From Eubacterium sp. CAG:251 (lineage in GTDB: Bacteria; Bacillota; Clostridia; Oscillospirales; Acutalibacteraceae), in the NCBI GenBank assembly GCA_000436835.1, contig FR889121.1, positions 1 to 34,842 of the forward strand: a stretch of 34,842 bases of DNA. Reading direction: 5' to 3'. The notes below the pieces were generated by a model. It was given only the letters and a program-made list of their open reading frames with translations, did no database searches and was not told where the DNA came from. Below are positions 14,604-22,763 of the stretch, one piece after another. The translations under genes and the position numbers were made by a program. The number at the start of each line of letters is the position of its first letter. The first letter of the stretch is position 1.

Positions 14604-15098
14604 ATGAAAAGACTTTTATTTTTAATTACTCCCCTACTGATATTCACATTGCTTTTTAGTGCCTGCTCGCCGACTGAAAAGGATAATTTTGAAAGCACTT
14701 TAGCCTATTTTCAAATAGATTTCATTAAATCTGATTTTGAAATGACAGAAAGCACGAGTGATAAAGCGGATTACGTCAGAGCCTACAAGGTAAGCGTAAC
14801 AGAAAAGGAGCGCAAAAAGCTGATTGAACATTTCAAATCGTTTGAAAACGGAGAATTTGTAAAAATACCGAATGCGCAAAACAATTTTGACATTCTTTGT
14901 GACTCATTGATAAAGGATTTTGGCAGCTACAAGGCGGTAAGTGAGGGCTATTTTGCATTGTATAATACCATAAGCGATAAGCTTCAACCAAAGCTTAATT
15001 TTGATACGCTCGCCAATTTTGACTTCGATTTCTACCGTGCGCTTATATTTGACGTTGATACCAACACACTTTATATTTATGATTATTCCGCAACGTAA
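14604..15098 (+). CDS. Small predicted lipoprotein, function unknown
   Basis: A 164-residue protein with a basic N-terminus, a hydrophobic stretch (about 4-18) and the lipobox LFSAC, so Cys21 should be lipidated and the protein held on the outer face of the membrane. The mature part is acidic and aromatic-rich, with alternating strand-like segments and the ending YIYDYSAT; I recognise no family. The start follows GGAGG at 7 bases. It has its own promoter and converges on the ribosomal supercluster, sharing the terminator region at 15146-15177. Base composition and codon use look like the neighbours. A hypothetical protein, probably lineage-specific. Confidence 0.8.
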   Translation: MKRLLFLITPLLIFTLLFSACSPTEKDNFESTLAYFQIDFIKSDFEMTESTSDKADYVRAYKVSVTEKERKKLIEHFKSFENGEFVKIPNAQNNFDILCDSLIKDFGSYKAVSEGYFALYNTISDKLQPKLNFDTLANFDFDFYRALIFDVDTNTLYIYDYSAT

Positions 15099-15145
15099 TA
15101 TAATTATCAAGTTCACAAACATTCAATTTAACATTTTTTACAAAC

Positions 15146-15177
15146 AAAAAGGACTTAGAGCATAACTCTAAGTCCTT
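15146..15177 (-). terminator. Terminator of the ribosomal supercluster (possibly bidirectional)
   Basis: On the minus strand AAGGACTTAGAG (15166-15177) pairs with CTCTAAGTCCTT (15149-15160) over a 5-base loop, followed by a run of T (15146-15150 as A on plus), 22 bases past the rplQ stop. On the plus strand the stem is followed by AATTATATTAT, so termination of the converging lipoprotein transcript is also possible. Confidence 0.9.
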
Positions 15178-15198
15178 AATTATATTATTTAGGTATTA

Positions 15199-15543
15199 TC
15201 AGTCAACAAGCTCGATGATGCACATCTCTGCTGCGTCACCACGACGAGGGCCTGTTTTGATAATACGGCAATAACCGCCGTTTCTGTCTGCATACTTAGG
15301 AGCAATTTCATCAAAAAGCTTCTTAACTACGTCTTCCTTAGTTACATAAGAAAGAACCTGTCTTTTTGAATGAAGAGTATCGTTCTTGCCGAGAGTAATC
15401 ATTTTCTCAGTCATTGCACGAACTTCTTTTGCTCTTGTAACGGTAGTTTCAATCTTGCCGTTTTCTAAAAGAAAAGTAACCATACCTCTGAGCATAGATT
15501 TTCTATGGTCAGTAGGACGTCCTAACTTTCTGCTACCTGGCAT
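15199..15543 (-). CDS. rplQ: 50S ribosomal protein L17
   Basis: Large-subunit protein near the peptide exit tunnel. The 114 residues begin MPGSRKLGRPTDHRKSMLRG and end with RRGDAAEMCIIELVD, typical of short bacterial L17 without the C-terminal extension found in some phyla. GGAGG precedes the ATG, 14 bases after rpoA. It is the last gene of the supercluster; the ecfA/truA genes that often follow in Firmicutes are absent, and a terminator follows. Confidence 0.98.
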   Translation of the reverse strand: MPGSRKLGRPTDHRKSMLRGMVTFLLENGKIETTVTRAKEVRAMTEKMITLGKNDTLHSKRQVLSYVTKEDVVKKLFDEIAPKYADRNGGYCRIIKTGPRRGDAAEMCIIELVD

Positions 15544-15557
15544 TGAAATTCCCTCCT

Positions 15558-16514
15558 TTAGTCCTCATCCTTAGCAAGTCCGAAACCTAATGAGCCGAGC
15601 TTAGCTACGACCTCATCAAGTGACTTACGGCCAAGGTTTCTAACTTTCATCATATCTTCTTCAGATTTACCAATTAAATCTTCTACTGTATTAATGCCTG
15701 CTCTCTTAAGACAGTTGAACGAACGAACTGAAAGGTCAAGCTCCTCAATAGTCATTTCAAGAACTTTTTCCTTATTATCGTCATCCTTTTCAACCATAAT
15801 GTCTTGATTACCAATCTCTTCAGAAAGGTCAACAAAGAGCATAAGATGGTCATTGAGAATTTTAGCAGCAAGTGAAGCTGCCTCGTCAGCCGGAATAGTA
15901 CCGTCTGTCTCAACGTCGAGAATGAGCTTATCAAGGTCAGTTTGCTGACCTACACGTGTGTTTTCTACTGTGTAATTAACCTTTAAAACAGGAGTATAGA
16001 TTGAATCAATAGCAATAGTGCCGATTGGTAAATCCATAAGCTGCTTATTGCGGTCGCAAGGAACATATCCTCTGCCGTGATTAGCAGTAAGTTCCATATT
16101 TACACTTGCACCTTCATCAAGATAAGCAATGTGAAGGTCAGGATTAAGAATTTCAACGTCTGCGTCATGCTTAATATCAGCAGCAGTAATTTCGCCCTCA
16201 CCCGAAGCCTCAATATAAAGAGTCTTTGGCATCTCATCATGTATCTTTAAGATAACATTTTTGAGGTTAAGAACGATCTCAGTAACATCTTCCTTAACGT
16301 GCGGAATTGTTGAAAATTCGTGTAAAACACCATCAATCTTAACGGAAGTGATAGCATATCCCGGAAGAGAAGAAAGAAGAACCCTTCTCATTCCGTTACC
16401 GAGAGTTGTGCCAAAACCTCTTTCAAGAGGTTCAACAACAAATCTGCCCGTGCTGCGGCTTCCGACAGTAGAAACGTCTACAATCTCGATTTTAGGCTTA
16501 TCAATTTCGATCAT
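15558..16514 (-). CDS. rpoA: DNA-directed RNA polymerase subunit alpha
   Basis: Scaffold of RNA polymerase assembly and contact for activators and UP elements. The 318-residue protein has the N-terminal dimerisation domain (about 1-230, with RGFGTTLGNGMRRVLLSSLPG near 28-48) and the C-terminal DNA-binding domain (about 250-312, LDLSVRSFNCLKRAGI and RNLGRKSLDEV). The linker is acidic. GGAGG lies 7 bases before the ATG. It sits in the classic alpha-operon place between rpsD and rplQ. Confidence 0.99.
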   Translation of the reverse strand: MIEIDKPKIEIVDVSTVGSRSTGRFVVEPLERGFGTTLGNGMRRVLLSSLPGYAITSVKIDGVLHEFSTIPHVKEDVTEIVLNLKNVILKIHDEMPKTLYIEASGEGEITAADIKHDADVEILNPDLHIAYLDEGASVNMELTANHGRGYVPCDRNKQLMDLPIGTIAIDSIYTPVLKVNYTVENTRVGQQTDLDKLILDVETDGTIPADEAASLAAKILNDHLMLFVDLSEEIGNQDIMVEKDDDNKEKVLEMTIEELDLSVRSFNCLKRAGINTVEDLIGKSEEDMMKVRNLGRKSLDEVVAKLGSLGFGLAKDED

Positions 16515-16573
16515 TTAAAAGCCTCCTAATAAAATGTTGTATTTTGTTTTCGCTAAATAACAGCCAAACACTA

Positions 16574-17173
16574 TTATTTAGAGTAGAACTCAACGATTAA
16601 ATGCTCTTCAACAGGATAATCAATGTCATCACGCTGAGGTAATGCAACAACCTTTGCTGTGAGTTCAGCCGGGTTTACTTCAAGCCACTTAGGAGCGGTG
16701 CCGTAAGCGCCCTCTTCCTTAACGAGCTTAAATCTGCCGTTATCCTTGCTCTTGTCAACGACTGCGATAACATCTCCTGCCTTAACGAGATAAGATGGAA
16801 TGTTTACTTTCTTGCCGTTTACGGTGAAATGACCGTGAGAAACTGCCTGTCTTGCTTCACGACGAGTCTTACAAAAGCCTGTTCTGAAAGCAACGTTATC
16901 AAGGCGGGTTTCAATCATTGTAAGAAGAACTGCACCTGTCTGTCCCTGAGCCTTTGCAGCCTTCTCATAATAGGTGTGGAACTGCTTTTCAAGAATACCG
17001 TAGATGAACTTAACTTTCTGCTTCTCATTGAGCTGCATAGCATATTCGCTCTTCTTACGGCGATTCTTACTATAAGAATTTCTGAATGTATCCTTATTTG
17101 TATAACCCATAACAGCCGGTGAAATACCGAGTGCTTTGCAACGCTTTGCAATAGGTTCTGAATTCTTTGCCAT
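16574..17173 (-). CDS. rpsD: 30S ribosomal protein S4 (zinc-free form)
   Basis: Primary 16S rRNA binder that nucleates small-subunit assembly. The 199 residues have the N-terminal S4 part (about 1-95) and the S4 RNA-binding domain (about 94-155, ETRLDNVAFRTGF, REARQAVSHGHFTVNG). The four-cysteine zinc site of the C+ form is missing: the N-terminus has a single Cys, in KRCKALG. A 59-base spacer separates it from rpoA. In other bacteria S4 represses this operon through mRNA; no matching pseudoknot was evident to me. Confidence 0.98.
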   Translation of the reverse strand: MAKNSEPIAKRCKALGISPAVMGYTNKDTFRNSYSKNRRKKSEYAMQLNEKQKVKFIYGILEKQFHTYYEKAAKAQGQTGAVLLTMIETRLDNVAFRTGFCKTRREARQAVSHGHFTVNGKKVNIPSYLVKAGDVIAVVDKSKDNGRFKLVKEEGAYGTAPKWLEVNPAELTAKVVALPQRDDIDYPVEEHLIVEFYSK

Positions 17174-17196
17174 ATCTTTACTACACCTCCAATAAA

Positions 17197-17592
17197 CTAT
17201 ACACGACGTCTTTTTGGTGGACGACAGCCGTTATGTGGGATAGGAGTAACATCTTTGATAAGACTTACTTCTAAGCCGGCTGTTTGAAGAGCTCTGATAG
17301 CAGATTCTCTACCTGAGCCAGGTCCCTTAACGTATACTTCAACATATTTCATACCATGCTCCATAGCAGCCTTTGCAGCAGTTTCAGCAGCAGTAGCAGC
17401 AGCAAACGGAGTTGATTTTCTTGAACCACGGAAGCCCATTTCTCCGGCAGAAGCCCAAGAAACAGCGTTACCGTTCATATCGGTAATAGTTACGATTGTG
17501 TTGTTGAAGGTTGATTGGATATGGGCAGCACCACGCTCGATGTTCTTCTTCTCACGACGCTTACGTGAGCCTGTGGTCTTCTTAGTAGCCAT
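17197..17592 (-). CDS. rpsK: 30S ribosomal protein S11
   Basis: Platform protein of the small subunit near the mRNA exit and Shine-Dalgarno helix. The 131-residue protein shows the family hallmarks HIQSTFNNTIVTITD near the N-terminus, GFRGSRKSTPFAAA in the middle and the basic ending PHNGCRPPKRRRV. The basic N-terminal tail (about 1-20) is normal. It follows rpsM by 18 bases with a GGAGG site. Confidence 0.99.
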   Translation of the reverse strand: MATKKTTGSRKRREKKNIERGAAHIQSTFNNTIVTITDMNGNAVSWASAGEMGFRGSRKSTPFAAATAAETAAKAAMEHGMKYVEVYVKGPGSGRESAIRALQTAGLEVSLIKDVTPIPHNGCRPPKRRRV

Positions 17593-17610
17593 ACTTATTT
17601 GTTCCTCCTA

Positions 17611-17979
17611 CTATTTCTTCTTGTTTGCTATAGTCTTCTTAGGACCCTTACGTGTACGTGCATTGTTCTTAGAAGTCTGACCTCTTACAGGGAGACCCTT
17701 TCTATGTCTTACGCCACGATAGCAACCGATTTCTATAAGTCTCTTAATGTCAAAAGCTGTGTTTCTGCGAAGGTCACCTTCAACTGTGAGGTTGTGAGTG
17801 ATATAATCGCTGAGCTTTTTAACATCATCTTCTGTTAAATCTCTGCAACGGGTGTCAGGATTGATGCCTGTTGCTTTGATGATTTCATTAGAGGTTGTGC
17901 GACCGATACCGTAAATATAGGTAAGGCCGATTTCAACTCTCTTGTCATTAGGTAAGTCAACACCTGAAATACGTGCCAT
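17611..17979 (-). CDS. rpsM: 30S ribosomal protein S13
   Basis: Head protein of the small subunit that contacts the P-site tRNA and forms bridges with the large subunit. The 122 residues begin MARISGVDLPNDKRVEIGLT and contain YIYGIGRTTSNEI (helix-hairpin-helix) and the conserved RHRKGLPVRGQTSKNNART near 91-110. The lysine-rich tail reaches the decoding area. A ribosome site of form GGAGG precedes the ATG, 32 bases after rpmJ. Confidence 0.99.
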   Translation of the reverse strand: MARISGVDLPNDKRVEIGLTYIYGIGRTTSNEIIKATGINPDTRCRDLTEDDVKKLSDYITHNLTVEGDLRRNTAFDIKRLIEIGCYRGVRHRKGLPVRGQTSKNNARTRKGPKKTIANKKK

Positions 17980-18011
17980 TTTACAGTTTACCTCCGATTA
18001 TTAATTCAGGA

Positions 18012-18125
18012 TTAGCCCTGACGCTGTTTGTGCTTTGGATTTTCACAGATAACCATTACTTTTCCATTGCGCTTTATTACTTTGCACTTTTCGCAAATTT
18101 TCTTTACAGAAGGTCTTACTTTCAT
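18012..18125 (-). CDS. rpmJ: 50S ribosomal protein L36 (zinc-ribbon form)
   Basis: The smallest large-subunit protein, 37 residues: starts MKVRPSVKKICEKCKVIKRN and ends PKHKQRQG. The zinc ligands CEKC (Cys11, Cys14), Cys27 and His32 are all present, so this is the C+ form that needs zinc. GGAGG precedes the ATG. It sits between infA and rpsM, its standard place. The frame is short but unmistakable. Confidence 0.98.
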   Translation of the reverse strand: MKVRPSVKKICEKCKVIKRNGKVMVICENPKHKQRQG

Positions 18126-18145
18126 TCTGAATATCCTCCTAATTA

Positions 18146-18364
18146 TTACTTTGAGCGCCATATTATACGACCCTTAGTAAGATCGTATGGGGACATCTCA
18201 ATCGTTACCTTGTCACCGGGAAGAATACGAATATTATTCATTCTCAGCTTCCCGCTGATGTGGGCTATAATGATGTGGTCATTTTGCAATGTTACTTTAA
18301 AAGTTGTATTAGGTAACACTTCAACCACGGTACCCTCAACTTCTATCATATCTGACTTTGACAT
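18146..18364 (-). CDS. infA: Translation initiation factor IF-1
   Basis: Binds the A-site of the 30S subunit during initiation. The 72 residues form a single S1/OB-fold: MSKSDMIEVEGTVVEVLPN, the HIIIAHISGKLRMNNIRIL strand-turn-strand with the RNA-contacting basic residues, and DLTKGRIIWR at the end. GAGG lies 6 bases before the ATG. In many Clostridia a small KOW-domain protein gene lies between map and infA; here 94 non-coding bases take its place. Confidence 0.98.
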   Translation of the reverse strand: MSKSDMIEVEGTVVEVLPNTTFKVTLQNDHIIIAHISGKLRMNNIRILPGDKVTIEMSPYDLTKGRIIWRSK

Positions 18365-18458
18365 CTTATACCTCGCTAAAATTTAATTATTTACGATTGA
18401 TGTTTTTAATTTAACTGGAATCACATTACGGCGTAATCGCCAGCAATTGATTAAAGCC

Positions 18459-19208
18459 TCAGACTTTTGTTAATATAACAGGACCGTTTGGCGTAATCGC
18501 AATTGAGTGCTCAAAATGAGCAGCAAGCTTGCCGTCAGCGGTTTTGACGGTCCAACCGTCTGAAAGCTGTTTAACCTTGTAGGTTCCCAGATTAATCATT
18601 GGTTCAATTGCCAATGTCATTCCGGGTAACAGTCTGATACCACGGCCTGCGTGACCGAAGTTTGGTACGCTTGGTTCTTCATGAAGTTTAGTACCGACGC
18701 CGTGACCGACAAAGTCACGTACAACGCCGTACCCACGTGCTTCGCAATACTCCTGTACTGCGTGACCGATATCGCCGATTCTGTTGCCTGGAACTGCTTG
18801 CTCAATACCTTTATAAAGGCTTTCACGAGTAGTATCCATCAGCCGCTTTGCCTCGTCACTTACAGTTCCGCAAGCAAATGTAGCAGCATTGTCGCCGTTA
18901 TATCCGTTTTTAGCCGCACCCAAATCGATGCTGACAATGTCACCCTCTTTGAGAATTCTGTCAGCCTTTGGGATGCCGTGAATAACTTCATCATTTATAG
19001 ATATACATGCGGTAGCAGGAAATCCACCGTAGTTTAAAAAGTTAGGAGTTGCACCGTGTTTTTTGATAAACTTGTATGCAATCTCATCAATTTCCTTGGT
19101 AGAAACGCCCGGCTTTACTGCCTCGCCTGCTACCATTAATGCTTCAGCCGAAATTTGACAAGCTTCTTTCATAAGTTCGAGCTCACGGCTGCTTTTTAGC
19201 ACTATCAT
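18459..19208 (-). CDS. map: Methionine aminopeptidase, type I
   Basis: Removes the initiator methionine from nascent proteins. The 249-residue enzyme has a pita-bread fold with metal ligands in SIDLGAAKNGYNGD (the two Asp), GHGVGTKLHEEP (His) and AIEPMINLG (Glu), and the last Glu in AHFEHSIAI. The start at 19208 lies one base after the adk stop and has GGAGG at 7 bases; an upstream in-frame start at 19253 would run back into adk and is rejected. It lacks the N-terminal zinc finger or SH3-binding extension of longer forms. The adk-map pairing after secY is standard. Confidence 0.97.
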   Translation of the reverse strand: MIVLKSSRELELMKEACQISAEALMVAGEAVKPGVSTKEIDEIAYKFIKKHGATPNFLNYGGFPATACISINDEVIHGIPKADRILKEGDIVSIDLGAAKNGYNGDNAATFACGTVSDEAKRLMDTTRESLYKGIEQAVPGNRIGDIGHAVQEYCEARGYGVVRDFVGHGVGTKLHEEPSVPNFGHAGRGIRLLPGMTLAIEPMINLGTYKVKQLSDGWTVKTADGKLAAHFEHSIAITPNGPVILTKV

Positions 19209-19209
19209 G

Positions 19210-19842
19210 TTAATCCTCCAACGCAGCGTAAACGAGTGCAGTTGTATCTGCAACTTCTTCCTGTCCTTCTACAACAGTAAGCTTACCAAGCTTTTTGTAG
19301 AAATCTTTAAGCGGTTCTGTCATTTGGTGATATTCAGCCAAACGAGCAAGAACAGTTTCAGGAGCATCGTCCTTACGCTGAATAAGTTCTCCGCCGCAAG
19401 CATCGCACACGCCTTCAACCTTAGGCTTCTTATACTCAACGTGATAAGAATTAGCGCATTTTGAGCAAACACGGCGGCCGCTCATTCTCTTAGTGATTGC
19501 TTCGTCAGGAACCTCAATATCAAGCACTTTATCAATATCAACACCTGAATCTAAAAGAGCCTGAGCTTGAGGAATTGTTCTTGGGAAGCCATCGAGAATG
19601 AAGCCGTTTTCGCAATCTTTTTCTTTAAGTCTGTCCTTGATAATACCGATAACAACCTCGTCGGGAACAAGCTGTCCTGCGTCCATAAATGATTTAGCCT
19701 TAAGTCCCATTTCTGTGCCGTCTTTTACGGCTGCACGAAGAATATTACCTGTTGAAATTGCCGGAATACCGTATTTTTCAACAATCTTTTCTGCCTGAGT
19801 ACCTTTGCCGGCACCCGGAGCACCGAGAAGAATAAGTTTCAT
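19210..19842 (-). CDS. adk: Adenylate kinase with zinc-binding LID
   Basis: Balances AMP, ADP and ATP. The 210 residues include the P-loop GAPGAGKGTQ (7-16), AMP-binding STGNILRAA (30-38, with Asn where most enzymes have Asp), FILDGFPRT (81-89) and a LID (about 122-159) carrying Cys126, Cys129, Cys146 and Cys149, the four-cysteine structural zinc site typical of Gram-positive enzymes. It follows secY by 21 bases and is one base ahead of map. Confidence 0.98.
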   Translation of the reverse strand: MKLILLGAPGAGKGTQAEKIVEKYGIPAISTGNILRAAVKDGTEMGLKAKSFMDAGQLVPDEVVIGIIKDRLKEKDCENGFILDGFPRTIPQAQALLDSGVDIDKVLDIEVPDEAITKRMSGRRVCSKCANSYHVEYKKPKVEGVCDACGGELIQRKDDAPETVLARLAEYHQMTEPLKDFYKKLGKLTVVEGQEEVADTTALVYAALED

Positions 19843-19863
19843 ATTTAATACTCCTATTAGTTA

Positions 19864-21213
19864 TTAGTCAAGGAAGCCTTTGTAGTGGCGCATCATCATC
19901 TGCGACTCTAACTGACGAACTGTCTCAAGTGCAACACCGCACATAATAATAAGTGATGTACCGCCGAGAGAAATTGTCATACCGCCATCTTTGCCGCCTT
20001 CTGCAAGTGGCTTGATAGCCGCATCACAGATAAGTGAGTAAACGATTGGGAAGAGTGCGATAACCGAAAGCATCAAAGCACCGATAAGTGTAAGCCTTGA
20101 AAGAACTCTGAGAATGTAATCAGAGGTCGGCTTACCCGGTCTGATACCCGGAATTGCGCCGTTGTTTTTACGCAAGTTGTTTGCCATTTCAATTGGGTTG
20201 TACTGAATTGTACTGTAGAAATAAGCAAAGAAGATGATAAGAAGGAAGTACATTGCTGCGTACCACCAAGAGTCGCCCTGGAATGCCTTAAAGAACTTTT
20301 CCCAGAAAGTGCCTTCATACTTATCAGCCGAAAGGAACATTTGAACTGTTCCAGGAAGTGAGAGAATTGATGAAGCGAAGATTACAGGAAGTACGCCGCT
20401 CATATTAACCTTAATAGGCATATGAGTTGACTGACCTCCCATCATCTTTCTGCCGACTACACGTTTTGCGTAAGAAATCGGAAGTCTTCTCTCAGAATTA
20501 TCCATAAATACGATGTATGCAATCATAAGCAAGAAGCATACGATAACTACAGGAACAAGGATTTTATAAACAAGTCTACCTGTATCGAGATACTGGAAGA
20601 GCTGCTTAATGAGGGTTGGGAAACGAGATACGATACCTGCGAAAAGGATAATGGAAATACCGTTACCAATACCGCTGATAGTAATCTGCTCACCGAGCCA
20701 CATAATAACTGCTGTGCCTGCTGTTAAAACAAGTACAATAACAAGTGCCTGGAAAACTGCGTCAAAACCTGTGAACTGAGCACCGTTTGAATCAGTCATA
20801 AGGTAGTTGTTTGTACGAAGATAGAAGTAATAAGCGATAGACTGAAGAACACCGAGTGCAACTGTTACGAAACGAGTAATAGAAGCAAGCTTCTTTCTGC
20901 CTTCTTCGCCTTCCTTCTGTAATCTCTCGAGTGACGGGATTGCCACTGCGAGAAGTTGAATGATGATTGAAGAGTTGATGTACGGAGTGATTGACATAGC
21001 GAAAATAGTACCGTATGTGAATGCACTACCTGTCATCAAGCTCAAATAAGTGAGAATTGTGTTGCCTTTACCAACATTGATTTCATCAACAATGTTAAGG
21101 AAAGGTACGGGAATGACTGAACCTATTCTGAAAACGAGGATGATAAATGCTGTGAACAAAAGCTTTTTGCGAATGTCAGGCACTTTCCACGCATTAATCA
21201 TGGTTTTAATCAT
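19864..21213 (-). CDS. secY: Protein translocase channel subunit SecY
   Basis: Core of the SecYEG channel that moves unfolded proteins across or into the membrane. The 449-residue protein has ten predicted transmembrane helices; recognisable parts are IPVPFLNI in the first external segment, GTIFAMSITPYINSSIIIQL (plug and helix 2), ERRLPISYAKRVVG in a cytoplasmic loop and the late NPIEMANNLRKNNGAIPGIRPG loop that contacts SecA and the ribosome. The start overlaps the rplO stop by one base (TAATG). It is the usual non-ribosomal passenger of the spc operon. Confidence 0.98.
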   Translation of the reverse strand: MIKTMINAWKVPDIRKKLLFTAFIILVFRIGSVIPVPFLNIVDEINVGKGNTILTYLSLMTGSAFTYGTIFAMSITPYINSSIIIQLLAVAIPSLERLQKEGEEGRKKLASITRFVTVALGVLQSIAYYFYLRTNNYLMTDSNGAQFTGFDAVFQALVIVLVLTAGTAVIMWLGEQITISGIGNGISIILFAGIVSRFPTLIKQLFQYLDTGRLVYKILVPVVIVCFLLMIAYIVFMDNSERRLPISYAKRVVGRKMMGGQSTHMPIKVNMSGVLPVIFASSILSLPGTVQMFLSADKYEGTFWEKFFKAFQGDSWWYAAMYFLLIIFFAYFYSTIQYNPIEMANNLRKNNGAIPGIRPGKPTSDYILRVLSRLTLIGALMLSVIALFPIVYSLICDAAIKPLAEGGKDGGMTISLGGTSLIIMCGVALETVRQLESQMMMRHYKGFLD

Positions 21214-21656
21214 TAGAGCACCTCCACCTTGCCACCTGCAGCTTCAATCTTTGCCTTAGCCGACTCACTGATTGCAGCAACTTTTACTGTGATTGCCTTA
21301 GTGATTTCGCCTTTTCCAAGAACCTTAACACCGTCAAGTGCCTTTTTAATAACACCTGCGTCCTTAAGACTCTGAGCATCAACTGTAGCGCCGTCCTCAA
21401 ATCTGTCATTAAGTGTTGAAAGATTTACGACTGCATATTCAGTAGCGAAGATGTTGTTAAATCCTCTCTTAGGAACTCTTCTTTGAAGTGGCATCTGACC
21501 GCCTTCAAAACCTGGACGTCTGCTGTAGCCTGAACGTGATTTCTGGCCCTTCTGTCCTTTGCCGGCTGTCTTGCCTTGACCTGAAGCAGTACCTCTGCCA
21601 ATTCTCTTTACGCTCTTCTTAGAGCCCTCAGCAGGAGAAAGTTCATGTAATTTCAT
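21213..21656 (-). CDS. rplO: 50S ribosomal protein L15
   Basis: Late-assembling large-subunit protein. The 147 residues begin MKLHELSPAEGSKKSVKRIG and contain the glycine/lysine/arginine-rich tail GRGTASGQGKTAGKGQKGQ that threads into 23S rRNA, then GFEGGQMPLQRRVPKRGF and a globular C-terminal half. The stop codon overlaps the secY start by one base. GGAGG precedes the ATG, 17 bases after rpmD. Confidence 0.98.
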   Translation of the reverse strand: MKLHELSPAEGSKKSVKRIGRGTASGQGKTAGKGQKGQKSRSGYSRRPGFEGGQMPLQRRVPKRGFNNIFATEYAVVNLSTLNDRFEDGATVDAQSLKDAGVIKKALDGVKVLGKGEITKAITVKVAAISESAKAKIEAAGGKVEVL

Positions 21657-21673
21657 ATTATCTGCACCTCCCC

Positions 21674-21853
21674 TTATTCTTCTACGATTGTTACAAGGTG
21701 AGCAATCTTTGCAAGCTTACCCTGTGTCTGTGCATTATCAGGCTGAACTGTTACGTTGCCGATTTTGCGAAGACCGAGAGAGTGGGCTGTGGCAATCTGG
21801 TCTTTCTTACTGCCGATTAAGCTCTTTGTAAGCTTGATTTTAATGTCTGCCAT
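21674..21853 (-). CDS. rpmD: 50S ribosomal protein L30
   Basis: A 59-residue large-subunit protein, starting MADIKIKLTKSLIGSKKDQI, with ATAHSLGLRKIGNVTVQP and the ending IAHLVTIVEE. The length and the central LGLRKIG motif are typical of the bacterial short form of L30/L7. It lies 13 bases after rpsE and 17 before rplO. It is too short for ordinary ORF filters but clear. Confidence 0.97.
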   Translation of the reverse strand: MADIKIKLTKSLIGSKKDQIATAHSLGLRKIGNVTVQPDNAQTQGKLAKIAHLVTIVEE

Positions 21854-21866
21854 TATTCCACCCTCC

Positions 21867-22367
21867 TTAACCTAAAATTTCTTTTGTTGCCTTGCCACGT
21901 ACTGCTGCAACTTCATCAGCTGTACGAAGCTGGCTTAAACCATTAATAGTAGCTCTTACTACATTGCAAGGGTTATTTGAACGGATAGCCTTTGTTCTGA
22001 TATCCTTGATACCTACTGTTTCAACAACAGCACGAACAGGACCGCCGGCGATAACACCGGTACCCTTTGGAGCAGGCATAAGGAGAACCTCACCTGCGCC
22101 GAACTTACCCTTAATCTCATGAGGAATTGTTGTTCCCTTAAGAGCAACCTTAATTACATTTTTCTTTGCATCCTCGATACCCTTACGGATTGCATCAGGA
22201 ACTTCGCCTGACTTACCGATACCGAAGCCTACAAGACCGTTACCGTCACCGACAACTACGAGTGCTGCGAATTTGAAAATTCTACCACCCTTTACAGTCT
22301 TTGATACACGGTTGATAGTAACAACTCTTTCTTCAAGTTCCATTGAAGATACGTCAATCTTTGCCAT
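21867..22367 (-). CDS. rpsE: 30S ribosomal protein S5
   Basis: Small-subunit protein important for decoding accuracy and unwinding of mRNA at the entry channel. The 166 residues have the double-stranded RNA-binding-like N-terminal part (ELEERVVTINRVSKTVKGGRI) and the C-terminal S5 fold with GVIAGGPVRAVVETVG. The VSKTVKGGR loop is where spectinomycin-resistance changes arise in other bacteria; it looks wild-type. GGAGG precedes the start. Confidence 0.98.
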   Translation of the reverse strand: MAKIDVSSMELEERVVTINRVSKTVKGGRIFKFAALVVVGDGNGLVGFGIGKSGEVPDAIRKGIEDAKKNVIKVALKGTTIPHEIKGKFGAGEVLLMPAPKGTGVIAGGPVRAVVETVGIKDIRTKAIRSNNPCNVVRATINGLSQLRTADEVAAVRGKATKEILG

Positions 22368-22385
22368 AAAAATTTACCTCCTTCG

Positions 22386-22745
22386 TTAGAACTTAAGTCC
22401 GCCTTCACGAGCGCCGTCTGCTACTGCAGCAACACGTCCGTGATATACGTAACCGCCACGGTCAAATACACATTCTTCAATGCCCTTTGCCTTGGCTCTT
22501 TCTGCTAATGTTTTACCAACAGCCTTAGCTGCTTCTACGTTACCGCCGTACTGTGTGAATTCCTTTTCAACAGTTGAAGCTGATGCAATTGTTACACCTG
22601 CAACATCGTCGATTAACTGCACGTAAATATTGCTGAGAGAGCGATATACGTTAAGTCTTGGACATTCAGCAGTACCGCTGATTTTACCACGAACTCTTGT
22701 GTGGCGCTTTTGTCTTGCCTTATTGGCGTCTTGTCTTGAAACCAT
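22386..22745 (-). CDS. rplR: 50S ribosomal protein L18
   Basis: Binds 5S rRNA together with L5 and attaches it to the large subunit. The 119 residues have a basic N-terminus (KARQKRHTRVRGKISGTAECPR), then RLNVYRSLSNIYVQLIDD, AKAVGKTLAERAKAKG and the ending VFDRGGYVYHGRVAAVADGAREGG. All are family hallmarks. It lies 18 bases after rplF and 18 before rpsE. Confidence 0.98.
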   Translation of the reverse strand: MVSRQDANKARQKRHTRVRGKISGTAECPRLNVYRSLSNIYVQLIDDVAGVTIASASTVEKEFTQYGGNVEAAKAVGKTLAERAKAKGIEECVFDRGGYVYHGRVAAVADGAREGGLKF

Positions 22746-22763
22746 TGTATTTCACTCCTTCCC

